Part shown: piece by piece, positions 45,269-54,166 of the stretch
Layout of the letters: each line of letters opens with the position of its first letter
How positions within the stretch are numbered: position 1 is the first letter of the stretch
Assembly (NCBI RefSeq): GCF_029714405.1
Contig: NZ_CP121650.1
Location: 2,609,001-2,673,000 of the forward strand
Reading direction: 5' to 3'
Length of the DNA stretch: 64,000 nucleotides
Origin: Bradyrhizobium sp. CB82
Lineage (GTDB): Bacteria > Pseudomonadota > Alphaproteobacteria > Rhizobiales > Xanthobacteraceae
Notes under the pieces: model-generated
Seen by the model: the letters and a program-made list of their open reading frames with translations, nothing else
Database searches by the model: none
What the model was told of the DNA's origin: nothing
Program-made: the position numbers and the translations under genes

Positions 45269-46195
45269 CTATTTTCCGGCGCCCGTCGTCAGTCCGCTGA
45301 CGATGTAGCGCTCAAGGAAAATGCCGACCAGGACGAGCGGCGCGATAGCCGCCGTCGACAGCGCCGCCATCGACCACCAGTTGATGCCCTGCGAGCCGGT
45401 CTGGCTCGCCACCATCACCGGCAGCGTCTTCGCGTCGGTGCTGGTGAGGAGGGCGGCAAAGAAATATTCGTTCCAGCACAGCACTAGCGAAAGGATGAAC
45501 GCGGCGACCATTCCGGGCACCGCGAGCGGCAGGATGATGCGCAAGAACGCGCCCCAGGTCGACAGGCCATCCACGAAGGCGGCCTCATCGAGCTCGATCG
45601 GAATCGCGTTGAACTGGTCGCGCATGATCCAGATGACGATCGGCAGCACCGTCAGCGTGTAGAGCAGGATCAGGCCGAACGTCGTGTCGAGCAGCGCCAG
45701 GGCCTTGTAGAGCACGAGGAAGGGCAGCGCGAGCACGACCGGCGGCAGGATCAGCTGCGACATGAAGAAGAACAGGATGTCGTCATTGCGCATCCAGGCG
45801 AATTTGTAGCGGAAGCGGCTCAGGCCGTAGGCGGCGAGCGATCCGAGGGCGAGCGCGAGCAGCGATGCGCCGACCGAAGTGATGATGCTGTTGACGAAGC
45901 GGTTCGTGAACTCGGAACGCGCGGTCGAGGTCCCGAACAGCGTATCGGGCGACAGGCCGAGCGAGCGCCAGCCTTTCCAGTCCGGCTGGAAATCGACCCA
46001 GGGGATCAGGTGCGCCTGAGTCACATCGACCGCCGATTTGAACGAGGTCGTGACGGTCCAATAGATCGGAAACAGGCAGATGAAGGTCCAGAGCAGCAAT
46101 GCGGCGTAGATCAGCGTGCGGCCGAGCGTGCGCCTGGCGCGCGGCCCCGCGGGATGTTTGCGGTTCGGCTTCGATGCTACGCTCCACATGGCCAA
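45269..46195 (-). CDS. CUT1 ABC transporter permease (MalG-like)
   Basis: A 308-residue sugar permease. The N-terminal helix is LIYAALLLWTFICLFPIYWT, and the coupling motif EAAFVDGLSTWGAFLRIILP matches the MalG EAA loop. The start is either TTG at 46195, with GGGAG 6-10 bases upstream, or ATG two codons later. It lies 20 bases after the MalF-like gene. No ATPase follows; the next gene, the aldo/keto reductase, converges from the other strand. Confidence 0.9.
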   Translation of the reverse strand: MAMWSVASKPNRKHPAGPRARRTLGRTLIYAALLLWTFICLFPIYWTVTTSFKSAVDVTQAHLIPWVDFQPDWKGWRSLGLSPDTLFGTSTARSEFTNRFVNSIITSVGASLLALALGSLAAYGLSRFRYKFAWMRNDDILFFFMSQLILPPVVLALPFLVLYKALALLDTTFGLILLYTLTVLPIVIWIMRDQFNAIPIELDEAAFVDGLSTWGAFLRIILPLAVPGMVAAFILSLVLCWNEYFFAALLTSTDAKTLPVMVASQTGSQGINWWSMAALSTAAIAPLVLVGIFLERYIVSGLTTGAGK

Positions 46196-46215
46196 TCGCT
46201 CAAACTCCCTTTGCT

Positions 46216-47349
46216 CTACACGACCTTCTGAGTCCAGCGCTTCGACAGGCGCAACATCAGCGTCAGCAGCACGATGATCAAGAGCAGATAGACCATGGCG
46301 AGCGCCGTGCCGTATCCGACGTTGGAGCGGTCGCGGTAGACGCGGTAGATGAAGCTCGACACCGTGTCGGTGGCCCCGCCGGGGCCGCCGGCCGTCACGT
46401 TGATCACGATGTCGGCGAGCTTCAGCTTGAAGATGATGCGGATGATCAGGACCGTGATGCTGACCGGCAGCATGATCGGGAAGGTGACGTGCCAGAACGA
46501 CTGCCAGCCATTCGCGCCGTCGACCTTGGCCGCTTCCTGCACCTCCTTCGGCATCGCTTGCAGGCCTGCGAGCAGGATGATCATGATGAAGGGGATCGAG
46601 ACCCAGGCGTCCATCGCCTGGATGCTGAACCGCGCCATCCAGGGCGAGGCGAAGAATGCCGGGTTGTCCCAGCCGAGATAGCGCGCCAGCGTGGCCGCCG
46701 GGCCGAAACGATATTCCAGCAGCGACTTGCCGATCATCCAGCTTACCGCGACCGGGCTGAGCATCATCGGCAGCAGGAAGACCACGCGGAAGAATTTTCG
46801 CGCGCGGATCTCGGCGCTGAGCAGCAGCGCCAGTCCGAACGCGATCGCATATTCGCCGAGCACCGCGACGGTGTAGAAGACCATGTTGCCGAGCGCATTC
46901 CAGTAATAAGTGTCGTTCAGCATGCCCCTGAGATTGTCGAAGCCGCTGAAGCGCGGGCCCTCGATCGAGCTGAGATTCCAGTCAAGCGAGGCGATATAGA
47001 TCCCGAAGATCGTCGGGAAGATCACGACGGCGACGGTGAAGAACACCGCCGGCAGCAGGAACAGCGCCCGCTGGCCACGCTCGCCACGGGTCAGAACCCG
47101 TCCGACGCCAAAAGCAACGGCCCAGACCAGGTAGGCGATGAGGATCGGACGCCAATCGGAAAATCCGGCGCCAGTTGCGCCGGTCGTGTGCAAGACCTGA
47201 ATAAGAACGACAAGCGCGAAGCCGAGCGAAGCCAGCAGAACAAGCGCGCGGCCAGCGGCCTTCCTGCTGCCGGGCGCGCGCTTCGCCGCTGGCTGGTGGT
47301 GCAGGTCGTCGCTTACGGATACGGAATTCTGCATCGAGATGAGTCGCAT
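46216..47349 (-). CDS. CUT1 ABC transporter permease (MalF-like)
   Basis: A 377-residue sugar permease with a longer N-terminal region (two helices before the conserved core), as in MalF-type partners. The EAA loop is EAAKVDGANGWQSFWHVTFP. Starts at 47349 or 47334 are equally possible; neither has a strong RBS. It sits 80 bases after the binding-protein gene and before the MalG-like gene. Confidence 0.9.
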   Translation of the reverse strand: MRLISMQNSVSVSDDLHHQPAAKRAPGSRKAAGRALVLLASLGFALVVLIQVLHTTGATGAGFSDWRPILIAYLVWAVAFGVGRVLTRGERGQRALFLLPAVFFTVAVVIFPTIFGIYIASLDWNLSSIEGPRFSGFDNLRGMLNDTYYWNALGNMVFYTVAVLGEYAIAFGLALLLSAEIRARKFFRVVFLLPMMLSPVAVSWMIGKSLLEYRFGPAATLARYLGWDNPAFFASPWMARFSIQAMDAWVSIPFIMIILLAGLQAMPKEVQEAAKVDGANGWQSFWHVTFPIMLPVSITVLIIRIIFKLKLADIVINVTAGGPGGATDTVSSFIYRVYRDRSNVGYGTALAMVYLLLIIVLLTLMLRLSKRWTQKVV

Positions 47350-47429
47350 TCAGTGCCGGTTATGCGGCCGGGCAAGTTTTCGGCTGGCGCGGAGCGCCAG
47401 CCGAGGGTAGATGATCTCGCGTAATCGCG

Positions 47430-49088
47430 CTACACGCCGAGCGAGGCCTTATAGAGCCCGATCTGCCGCTCGCGGCCGATCTGGTCGGTCAGCTTCTCCC
47501 AGGCCGCGGCGATGTTGTTCGCCCCGGTCTGCGGGTCGACCTTGCCGGCGAAGATCTTCGTCAGCTCGTCTTCCGCAATGCTGTAGTACTGGAAGATGCC
47601 GGGGATGCGCGGCTCGACGGCCCTGTTGGGGTGGTTGTAGGAGCCGATCTGCGAGTTCAGGTAGGATGTAATATATTTCCTGTCATAGCCCGCTGCGACC
47701 CACTCATCGTACTGGAAGTGGCTGGTCCGGTGGGCCTGGAAGCCGGACGGGTACAGCACCATCCAGAACGAGAGGTCCTTGCCGCCGAGATGCGCGGCCG
47801 CGCTCCACGCCGCCTTGTGCTTCTTCTCGTCGCCATTGACGCGCGCCATTACGTAGATGCCCCAGCCGAGATAGGCACAATTCGGCGCGTGGTTCGGGCC
47901 GCTTGGCAGCTTCTCCCATTTGCCGGTCTTGGAATTATAGACATCGTCCGAGCCCGGCAGGATGTCGAAGCCGACGGTGTCGCCGATGACCGAGGTGTCG
48001 CTCGCCTTCGCCACCTGGCCGATGTCGCCCCACCAGGGGATCATCGAGCCGATGCCGGCCAGGAATTGCTGGAAGCCGGTGGTGTTCGGATCGGCGTTGA
48101 GCTGATCGGCCGGCTCGGACGGCAGCGCGTCGATCACGTCCTGGATGGCGCGCACCCAGGCCGGATTGTTGATGCGCGGCTTCATCGTGTCGACGTCGAA
48201 CAGCCAGGCCTTGTCGTCGGGATGCTTGGCGTAGGCCGTGGCGCGGCTCCCAAGGAAATAGAAGCCGAACCCGCCCCAGGGCTTGGGCGCATCGAGATAA
48301 CCGTAGACGTTCTGGCCCTTGAACTTCTGGCCCTTGAGGAATTTCGTCACCGCCTGGACCTGCTGCCAGGTCTTCGGCACGCCCCACTCGCTCGCATTGC
48401 CGGCATCCTTCCAGGCCTTGGCGAGGGCAGGGTCAGAGAAGACATCGGTGCGGTAGTTGAAGTTGTGGCAATCGCCGTCGATGGTGACGCGATAGGTCTT
48501 GCCGTTCCAGGTGCCGACGGGCGGCTTCAGATAATCGACATAGTCGTCGATATCGATCTGCTTCTTGACCCAGTCCGGCATCTCCGACGCCAGGCCCTTG
48601 CCGCAGACATCGCCTTCGAACGGTGCACCCATCTCCAGGATGTCGAAATCGACCGTGCCGGTCGCGATCGCCTGCTGGAGCCGCGGGTTGTAGTCGGCCT
48701 GGGCGAGATCGATCCAGGAGATCTTCGCGCCCGTATAGGCCTCCCATGGCTTGAGGAAGCCGCGGAACAGGAGGTTGTGCAGGTTCTGATTGTTCAGTCC
48801 CATGAAGGAGAGCTCGACGCCTTTGAACTCGCCTTCCTTGATGCTTGCCTTGGTCGGACCGAGGCAGAGCTCGCCGACCTTCTGCCAGTCGGCATCCGTC
48901 GGCGCGCCCTTGCCCACGCCTGGAATTTGCCCAATCTGCGCGCGAAGATTGTTTTGTGCGAGCGCAATCTCCGAGAACGTGCCGAGCGCTCCGCTCGCGC
49001 CCAATGCCGCGGCGCTTGCCGCACCCTTCAGCACCGTACGCCGGTTCGCATGGAGTGCGGAAAGCCAATCATAATCTTGCTGTTTCAT
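47430..49088 (-). CDS. CUT1 ABC transporter binding protein, Tat-like signal
   Basis: A 552-residue solute-binding protein of the MalE/extracellular family 1 type, longer than the usual 420-450. The N-terminus has NRRTVLKGAASAAALGASGA, a Tat-like signal. Domain features: GVELSFMGLNNQNLHNLLFR, ARLQQAIATGTVDFDILEMG-like segment at about residue 120-140, and FLAGIGSMIPWWGDIGQVAK. AAGGGAGGG precedes the ATG at 49088. It heads the three-gene CUT1 unit. The larger size and pattern suggest the polyol/glycerol-phosphate/oligosaccharide branch, but no substrate can be named. Confidence 0.9.
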   Translation of the reverse strand: MKQQDYDWLSALHANRRTVLKGAASAAALGASGALGTFSEIALAQNNLRAQIGQIPGVGKGAPTDADWQKVGELCLGPTKASIKEGEFKGVELSFMGLNNQNLHNLLFRGFLKPWEAYTGAKISWIDLAQADYNPRLQQAIATGTVDFDILEMGAPFEGDVCGKGLASEMPDWVKKQIDIDDYVDYLKPPVGTWNGKTYRVTIDGDCHNFNYRTDVFSDPALAKAWKDAGNASEWGVPKTWQQVQAVTKFLKGQKFKGQNVYGYLDAPKPWGGFGFYFLGSRATAYAKHPDDKAWLFDVDTMKPRINNPAWVRAIQDVIDALPSEPADQLNADPNTTGFQQFLAGIGSMIPWWGDIGQVAKASDTSVIGDTVGFDILPGSDDVYNSKTGKWEKLPSGPNHAPNCAYLGWGIYVMARVNGDEKKHKAAWSAAAHLGGKDLSFWMVLYPSGFQAHRTSHFQYDEWVAAGYDRKYITSYLNSQIGSYNHPNRAVEPRIPGIFQYYSIAEDELTKIFAGKVDPQTGANNIAAAWEKLTDQIGRERQIGLYKASLGV

Positions 49089-49454
49089 CGCGATACCCTC
49101 CCTTTTGACCTTCTTGATGTGAAGTTTGACCTTCTTGATGTGAAGTCTGAGTCACCGGAGCACATCGAGGATGGGCTTCGGTGTCGTCGTGATGAGTGAC
49201 AGATGCCGCATCGAGTATGCAACGGCGCATATCAAAGTCAACGAATGCACGCCGAGTTCAGGCCGAGTGCGCCGGCGATGACCAGCAGACTCCTCGCGAT
49301 GCCGCGCTGCAAGATGAATGCGCCGGCGCGATGATGTGCAGCCATCGCCGATGATGAGCGCGCCGGTTCCGTAAGCGCGACATCATCTCGATGTCATATT
49401 CATGCCGGCGGTCTCGTGTGGCCGTCGCGTTGACCGGGCGGGGCCGTGTTCACC
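49089..49454. other. Intergenic region upstream of CUT1 operon
   Basis: About 366 bases between the FucU-type gene and the CUT1 operon. It contains the 21-base tandem duplication at 49104-49145 next to the RBS and GC-rich short dyads around 49320-49375. No gene is recognisable. Confidence 0.45.
49104..49145. repeat. Tandem 21-base duplication in the CUT1 leader
   Basis: Two perfect adjacent copies of a 21-base unit (first 49104-49124, second 49125-49145; the unit starts TTTGACCTTC and ends TTGATGTGAAG). They lie 16 bases upstream of the CUT1 binding-protein ATG, just before its RBS, on the leader side. They could be slippage or a duplicated regulator or riboregulatory site. Confidence 0.75.
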
Positions 49455-49910
49455 TCAAGCCGCATCGGGCGGGATGACGCCCTTCTTGAAAATGAAGCAG
49501 CCATAGAAGCGCCGCTCCCCGGTCTGGATCACGCAATAGGATTTCTTTGCGAGCTCGTAGAAGGCGAAGCGCTCGATCGATCCCATCGGACTGGATCGTC
49601 CCTCCGCCGCGTCGATCTCGGCCTGAACCTCGCCCTGCACCTTCGGAATCTCGTTGGGCTGACCGACGACCTCCATGCGGGACGCCGGCTTGTCGACGAA
49701 GCTGTCGAGCGGCAGCACCGAGAGGATCGCGCGCGCGGCGCGAGCCGAGGTGACGTTGTCGATGCGGATGAGCTTCCCCAGCACGCTCTGGCGCGCGACC
49801 GCGTCGGCCGGAAAATTGGTGTCGCAAAGCACGAGATCGTCGCCGTGCCCCATGGACCGCAGTGCAAAAAGAACATCGGCATTCAAAAGAGGATCGATTG
49901 ACTTCAGCAT
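49455..49910 (-). CDS. RbsD/FucU-family sugar mutarotase
   Basis: A 151-residue mutarotase that interconverts anomers of an imported monosaccharide. FucU-type segments: MLKSIDPLLNADVLFALRSM, the catalytic His in GHGDDLVLCDTNFPA, DSFVDKPASRMEVVG and YGCFIFKKGVIPPDA (Tyr/Lys near the active site). FucU acts on L-fucose and related sugars. It is the last gene on the strand after the CUT2 ATPase, permease and binding protein (155 bases after the latter), consistent with processing the imported sugar. Confidence 0.9.
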   Translation of the reverse strand: MLKSIDPLLNADVLFALRSMGHGDDLVLCDTNFPADAVARQSVLGKLIRIDNVTSARAARAILSVLPLDSFVDKPASRMEVVGQPNEIPKVQGEVQAEIDAAEGRSSPMGSIERFAFYELAKKSYCVIQTGERRFYGCFIFKKGVIPPDAA

Positions 49911-50065
49911 GCGGCATCTCCCGGGACACGGATCAGTTTCTTGGATTGACGACTATCCAACGTCACGGCGCCGCCGTCCATAACGACGTCAAGATTCCGC
50001 AAGTCCGGTTCAATCGGGTCGAACCGGACTTCGTTGTTTTTGCGTGCGGCCGTGGCACCAGCCGA

Positions 50066-51040
50066 TCAGAGCAGCCCGTTCTTCTTGAGGATTTCGGGGG
50101 CGTTGTCCTTGGTGATCAGCATGGTCGGCAGGGTGATGACAGGTTGCAGCTTCTCTCCCTTGAGGAGCTTGACTGCCTGCCGCAGCCCTTCGGCGCCGGG
50201 CGTCGCATAGAGGAACGTCGCCGTGAGCTGCCCCTTGGCGACCCAGGTAACGCCTTCGTCCGGCAGCCCGTCGATGCCGAGAATGAACTTGATATCCTTG
50301 TCGCGGCCGGCGTCCTTGGCGGCAAGATAGGCGCCGTAGGCCATCGGATCGTTATGGCCGTACACCAGGTCGATCTTCTCGTTGTTGCGCAGCGCGGTCG
50401 TCATGATGTTGTAGGCCTTGTCCTGCTTCCAGTCGCCGGACTGGTTGTTGAGCAGGTTCTTGATGCCCGGCTCCTTGTCGGTGAAGGCGTGGAAGCCGTC
50501 GTGGCGGTCATGCGCGGGCTGGGTGCCCATGCCGCCCCAGATTTCGACGACGTTGCCGGCTGCCTTGCCCGGACCGCCGAGCAGCTTCACCGCATGCTCG
50601 CCGGCCGCCTTGCCGATCGCGACGTTGTCGCCACCGATGAACTGGGTGATGCGCTTGGTTTCGACGTTGCGATCGAGCACGATGACCGGAATCTTGGCGT
50701 CGATTGCCTTCTCGACGACGCCGGTCAGCCCGGCCGACTCCTTGGGCGAGATCAGGAGCACGTTGACCTGCTGCACAATGAGGTTTTCGCAGTCGGCGAC
50801 CTGCTTCTCGGTCTTGTCCTGGCCGTCGGTGATGACGAGGTCGACATCAGGCTGGTTCTTCGCTTCCGCCTGGATGTCCTTGTTGAACTGCACGCGCCAC
50901 GGCTCGAGCGTGGTGCACTGACTGAAGCCGACCTTCCACTTGGCGGCGGCTTTGGCCGGCCTCCAGCCGGCAGGTATGTAAACGGTCATGGCCGCACCGG
51001 CCATGGTGGTCGACAGTTTTAAGAATTCACGACGCTTCAT
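50066..51040 (-). CDS. CUT2 ABC transporter sugar-binding protein
   Basis: A 324-residue RbsB-type receptor with signal RREFLKLSTTMAGAAMTVYI, a Tat-like pattern (RRxFLKL). Domain 1 begins KVGFSQCTTLEPWRVQFNKD, and the ligand region has ISPKESAGLTGVVEKAIDAK and VYGHNDPMAYGAYLAAKDAG. AAGGGAGGATCTCG precedes the ATG at 51040, which lies 14 bases inside the end of the permease gene, so expression is coupled. Confidence 0.92.
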   Translation of the reverse strand: MKRREFLKLSTTMAGAAMTVYIPAGWRPAKAAAKWKVGFSQCTTLEPWRVQFNKDIQAEAKNQPDVDLVITDGQDKTEKQVADCENLIVQQVNVLLISPKESAGLTGVVEKAIDAKIPVIVLDRNVETKRITQFIGGDNVAIGKAAGEHAVKLLGGPGKAAGNVVEIWGGMGTQPAHDRHDGFHAFTDKEPGIKNLLNNQSGDWKQDKAYNIMTTALRNNEKIDLVYGHNDPMAYGAYLAAKDAGRDKDIKFILGIDGLPDEGVTWVAKGQLTATFLYATPGAEGLRQAVKLLKGEKLQPVITLPTMLITKDNAPEILKKNGLL

Positions 51041-52361
51041 CGAGATCCTCCCTTGCAAATTGCGCCTTTGCGGCGCTTGGCAGCCGATGGGATTCGGCTG
51101 TTTTCGGATCGACGCTCGCTTCCCACGACCGGCTGAATCGCCATCGCGAGATGAGCTGGCCGAGATTCTGCTCCTGCACCAGCACGGTGCAGACGATGAT
51201 CAAGCCCTTCATCAGGAGCTGGACGTTGGAGTCGATGTTCTGAAGCTGGAGGATGTCCGACAGGAGCCCGAAGATCAGGACGCCGACGAAGGTGCCGGCG
51301 AGGCCGCCGCGGCCGCCCATCAGGCTGGTGCCGCCGATCACCACCGCGGCGATGGCGTCGAGTTCGAGCCCGGCGCCCGCATCGGGCTTGCCTTGCCGGT
51401 ATTGCGCGACGAACAGCACGCCGGCGATCCCGGCGAGCAGGCCGGAGAGGAGATAGGCGGTGAACTGGACTTGCGCGACCTTGATGCCCGAGAGCTTCGC
51501 CGCCTCGACATTGCCGCCGATCGCATAGGCATAGCGGCCGAAGGTCGTGAAACGCAGGATCGCGCCGAACAGGATGATCGCGGCCAGGAAGAAAACGCTC
51601 GGTACCGGCAGCACGCCCCACAGCATCGAGCGCAGCAGCTCAAATGCTTCGGTCGCATTGGTTCCGGTGTAGACCGGCACCACGGCGTTGTCCTGGCCCG
51701 CCGTGAGGCGTGCGATGCCGAGCGCGCTGACCATCATCGCGAGCGTCACGATGAAGGGCTGCAGCCGGCCGCTGACGATCAGCAGTCCGTTGATCGCTCC
51801 GAGCGCAAGCGCGAGGCAGGGCGCAACGAGAAGGACGCCGAGAACGCCGAACTTGACCGGTACCTGGCTCGCCGTCCACCACGCAACAGCGGTCGCGACG
51901 ATGATGCCGAGCAGCACCGGAATGCCGACGCTGCGCCGTGGCGACAGCGCGATCTCGCGGCGCCGCCCGGTACCGACATCGCGGCTGCGCGCAAGGCCTG
52001 CGAAGATGAAGCGCGCGGTCAGCGCCACGGCGACGGCACAGACGAGCACCGCTGCCGGCACGCCCATCACCGATGCCGACGTCCAGCCGGGCTTGGTGAG
52101 CAGCATTGCGCAGATCACCGTCGAGAAACCCATGACCGAACCGACCGATAGATCGATGCCGCCGAGCAGAATGACCAAGGTCATGCCTGTTGCCACGAGC
52201 CCCGTGATCGAGACCTGGCGCAGCACGTCGGTCAGGTTGGCGTAGGACATGAAGATGTTGTTGCCGGACGATGTGTGCGGAGAGGTGAGGGCGCCGATCA
52301 GGCAGATGATCAGCAGTCCCCAATAGAGCTTGGTGCGCGAAAGGAGCCTGAGTAGCGTCAT
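51027..52361 (-). CDS. CUT2 ABC transporter permease (XylH-like length)
   Basis: A 444-residue permease, longer than RbsC (about 320) and nearer Xyl[41 protein letters not shown] and GGNVEAAKLSGIKVAQVQFT are conserved. An insert of about 60 residues near RRREIALSPRRSVG and a C-terminal tail of about 35 charged residues (SRSWEASVDPKTAESH) are extra. The ATG at 52361 overlaps the ATPase stop (ATGA). It is the only permease in this unit, so a homodimer is expected. Confidence 0.9.
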   Translation of the reverse strand: MTLLRLLSRTKLYWGLLIICLIGALTSPHTSSGNNIFMSYANLTDVLRQVSITGLVATGMTLVILLGGIDLSVGSVMGFSTVICAMLLTKPGWTSASVMGVPAAVLVCAVAVALTARFIFAGLARSRDVGTGRRREIALSPRRSVGIPVLLGIIVATAVAWWTASQVPVKFGVLGVLLVAPCLALALGAINGLLIVSGRLQPFIVTLAMMVSALGIARLTAGQDNAVVPVYTGTNATEAFELLRSMLWGVLPVPSVFFLAAIILFGAILRFTTFGRYAYAIGGNVEAAKLSGIKVAQVQFTAYLLSGLLAGIAGVLFVAQYRQGKPDAGAGLELDAIAAVVIGGTSLMGGRGGLAGTFVGVLIFGLLSDILQLQNIDSNVQLLMKGLIIVCTVLVQEQNLGQLISRWRFSRSWEASVDPKTAESHRLPSAAKAQFAREDLDEAS

Positions 52362-53995
52362 GATGCCGTTTCCTGCGACCACGCCGCCATGCCCGGTGCG
52401 GCGAGGCGCATCACCTCCTCCTGTGTCGCGTTCTCGCGCGTCAGGAGGCCTGTCTGTCGTCCCTCGCACATCACGAGGATCCGGTCGGACAACAGGAGAA
52501 GCTCGGGCATTTCCGAGGTGACCACGACGATGCCGAGGCCTTGCCCGGCGAGGTCGAAGATGAGGCGATAGATTTCCTGCTTGGCGCCGATGTCGATGCC
52601 GCGGGTCGGCTCGTCGAGCAGGAGAATGCGCGGCTCGGTGGCGAGCCATTTGCCGATCACGACCTTCTGCTGATTGCCGCCCGACAGCGCTGCAGCTGCC
52701 TGGCCGATGCCGGTGCAGCGAACCGACAGGCGGCTGATCATCTCGGCCGCCAGCGCACGTTCGCGTCCGAAGGCGCGCACGCCAAATTGCGACAGCGCGC
52801 CGATCGAGGGCAGCGCGATGTTGTCGCAGATCGAGGCGGCCAGGTGCAGGCCGCGCTCCTTGCGGTCCTCGCTGACCAGCGCAAGCCCGAGGCGATAGGC
52901 GTCCGCCGGCGAATGGATGCTGGCGACCGCGCCATCGATCGCGATCTGGCCGCCGCGCCAGCCGCGCGCGACGCCGAAGATCGACTCCAGGATCTCCGTT
53001 CGGCCGGCGCCGAGCAGCCCGCCAATCCCCAGGATCTCGCCGCGTCTCAGTTCGAAGCTGACGCCGTGCAGGGTCCGCCGTGATCCGCGCGGACTGAGAG
53101 TATCGAGCGTCAGGTCCTTGACCGACAGGATGACCGCGCCATCCATCGCCGTCGAACCACGATCGCTCGCGGTCATGTCGCGGCCGACCATCGCCGAGAT
53201 GATCGCGCCGCGTGACAAGTCGCCGATCGGCGCGGTGACCACCCGCCTGCCGTCGCGCAGGACGGTCACGCGATCGGCGAGCTCGATAACCTCTTCGATA
53301 CGGTGCGAGGTGTAGATGATCGCAACGCCTTCGCGTGCGAGCTGCCGCACGATCTTGAACAGCGTCTCGCATTCCGATGACGACAGTGCCGAGGTCGGCT
53401 CGTCCATGATGAGGATACGGGCGTCGAGCGACAGCGCCTTGGCGATTTCCACCAGCTGCTGCTCGCCAACGCGCAGGTCGGCAATCCGGCTTTCGGCGTC
53501 GAGGTTGACGCCGAGGCGCGCCAGCAGGCGCTTGGCCGCCCTCGCCATGCGGCGGCGATCGATCAGCAGGCCGCCGATCAGCGGCTCGCGACCAAGAAAG
53601 ATGTTGTCCGCCACGCTCAACTCGGGAACGAGATTGAGCTCCTGATGGATGATCGCCACGCCGGCTTCCTCGGCGTCGCGCACGCCGCTGAACGACACCG
53701 CATGACCTTCGATGTGAATGGCGCCGTCGTAACTCGTGTGCACGCCGGCAAGGATCTTCATCAGCGTGCTCTTGCCGGCACCGTTCTCACCCATCAGCGC
53801 GTGCACTTCGCCGTGACGCAGATCGAAGTCGACGTTGTTGAGGGCTTTCACCCCGGCAAAGGATTTGGAAATCTGTTCGGCGAAGAGGGCGACGCGGTCG
53901 CTCGGCGCGCTGGCGCGGGCACCAAGCTCGATCACGCGGGAGGCGTGGCCACGTGACTCATCCGGCGCTCCGACTGCACCGAAGCGTGTTTCCAT
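52358..53995 (-). CDS. CUT2 ABC transporter sugar ATPase (double domain)
   Basis: A 545-residue RbsA/XylG-type tandem ATPase with an extra N-terminal 35-40 residues. Domain 1: Walker [30 protein letters not shown], signature LRVGEQQLVEIAKAL and Walker B LIMDEPTSALS. Domain 2: [29 protein letters not shown] and LLLDEPTRGID. It is the first gene of the unit, divergent from the GntR regulator with a dyad at 54068-54088 in between. Confidence 0.93.
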   Translation of the reverse strand: METRFGAVGAPDESRGHASRVIELGARASAPSDRVALFAEQISKSFAGVKALNNVDFDLRHGEVHALMGENGAGKSTLMKILAGVHTSYDGAIHIEGHAVSFSGVRDAEEAGVAIIHQELNLVPELSVADNIFLGREPLIGGLLIDRRRMARAAKRLLARLGVNLDAESRIADLRVGEQQLVEIAKALSLDARILIMDEPTSALSSSECETLFKIVRQLAREGVAIIYTSHRIEEVIELADRVTVLRDGRRVVTAPIGDLSRGAIISAMVGRDMTASDRGSTAMDGAVILSVKDLTLDTLSPRGSRRTLHGVSFELRRGEILGIGGLLGAGRTEILESIFGVARGWRGGQIAIDGAVASIHSPADAYRLGLALVSEDRKERGLHLAASICDNIALPSIGALSQFGVRAFGRERALAAEMISRLSVRCTGIGQAAAALSGGNQQKVVIGKWLATEPRILLLDEPTRGIDIGAKQEIYRLIFDLAGQGLGIVVVTSEMPELLLLSDRILVMCEGRQTGLLTRENATQEEVMRLAAPGMAAWSQETAS

Positions 53996-54045
53996 CGTGC
54001 TGTTCCTCCCAGCCCGGGCCTTCAGTCTCTGACGGACACTGAGCC

Positions 54046-54092
54046 GCAGCTGATGGTCGTTCTTTGACTGATATGCTAGTTATATCAGCTGC
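54046..54092. promoter_or_regulatory. Dyad symmetry between CUT2 operon and GntR gene
   Basis: A perfect dyad with 7-base arms CTGATAT and ATATCAG around GCTAGTT lies at 54068-54088. It overlaps a wider pair, GCAGCTGAT (54046-54054) and ATCAGCTGC (54084-54092). It sits midway in the 171-base divergent region of the CUT2 operon and the GntR gene, the expected place for the GntR operator. The assignment is inferred. Confidence 0.6.
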
Positions 54093-54166
54093 AGTTCGTC
54101 AAGCCTTCGTCCTTGCAATTGGACTTCGCCAATCGAAAAAGTGAAAATCAGTCGGGGGACCAGAGC

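Noticed and set aside
51027..53372. A single 781-codon minus-strand frame covering ATPase end and permease
   Set aside because: The first part is an out-of-frame reading of the ATPase gene; the true permease begins at 52361 with an ATGA overlap.
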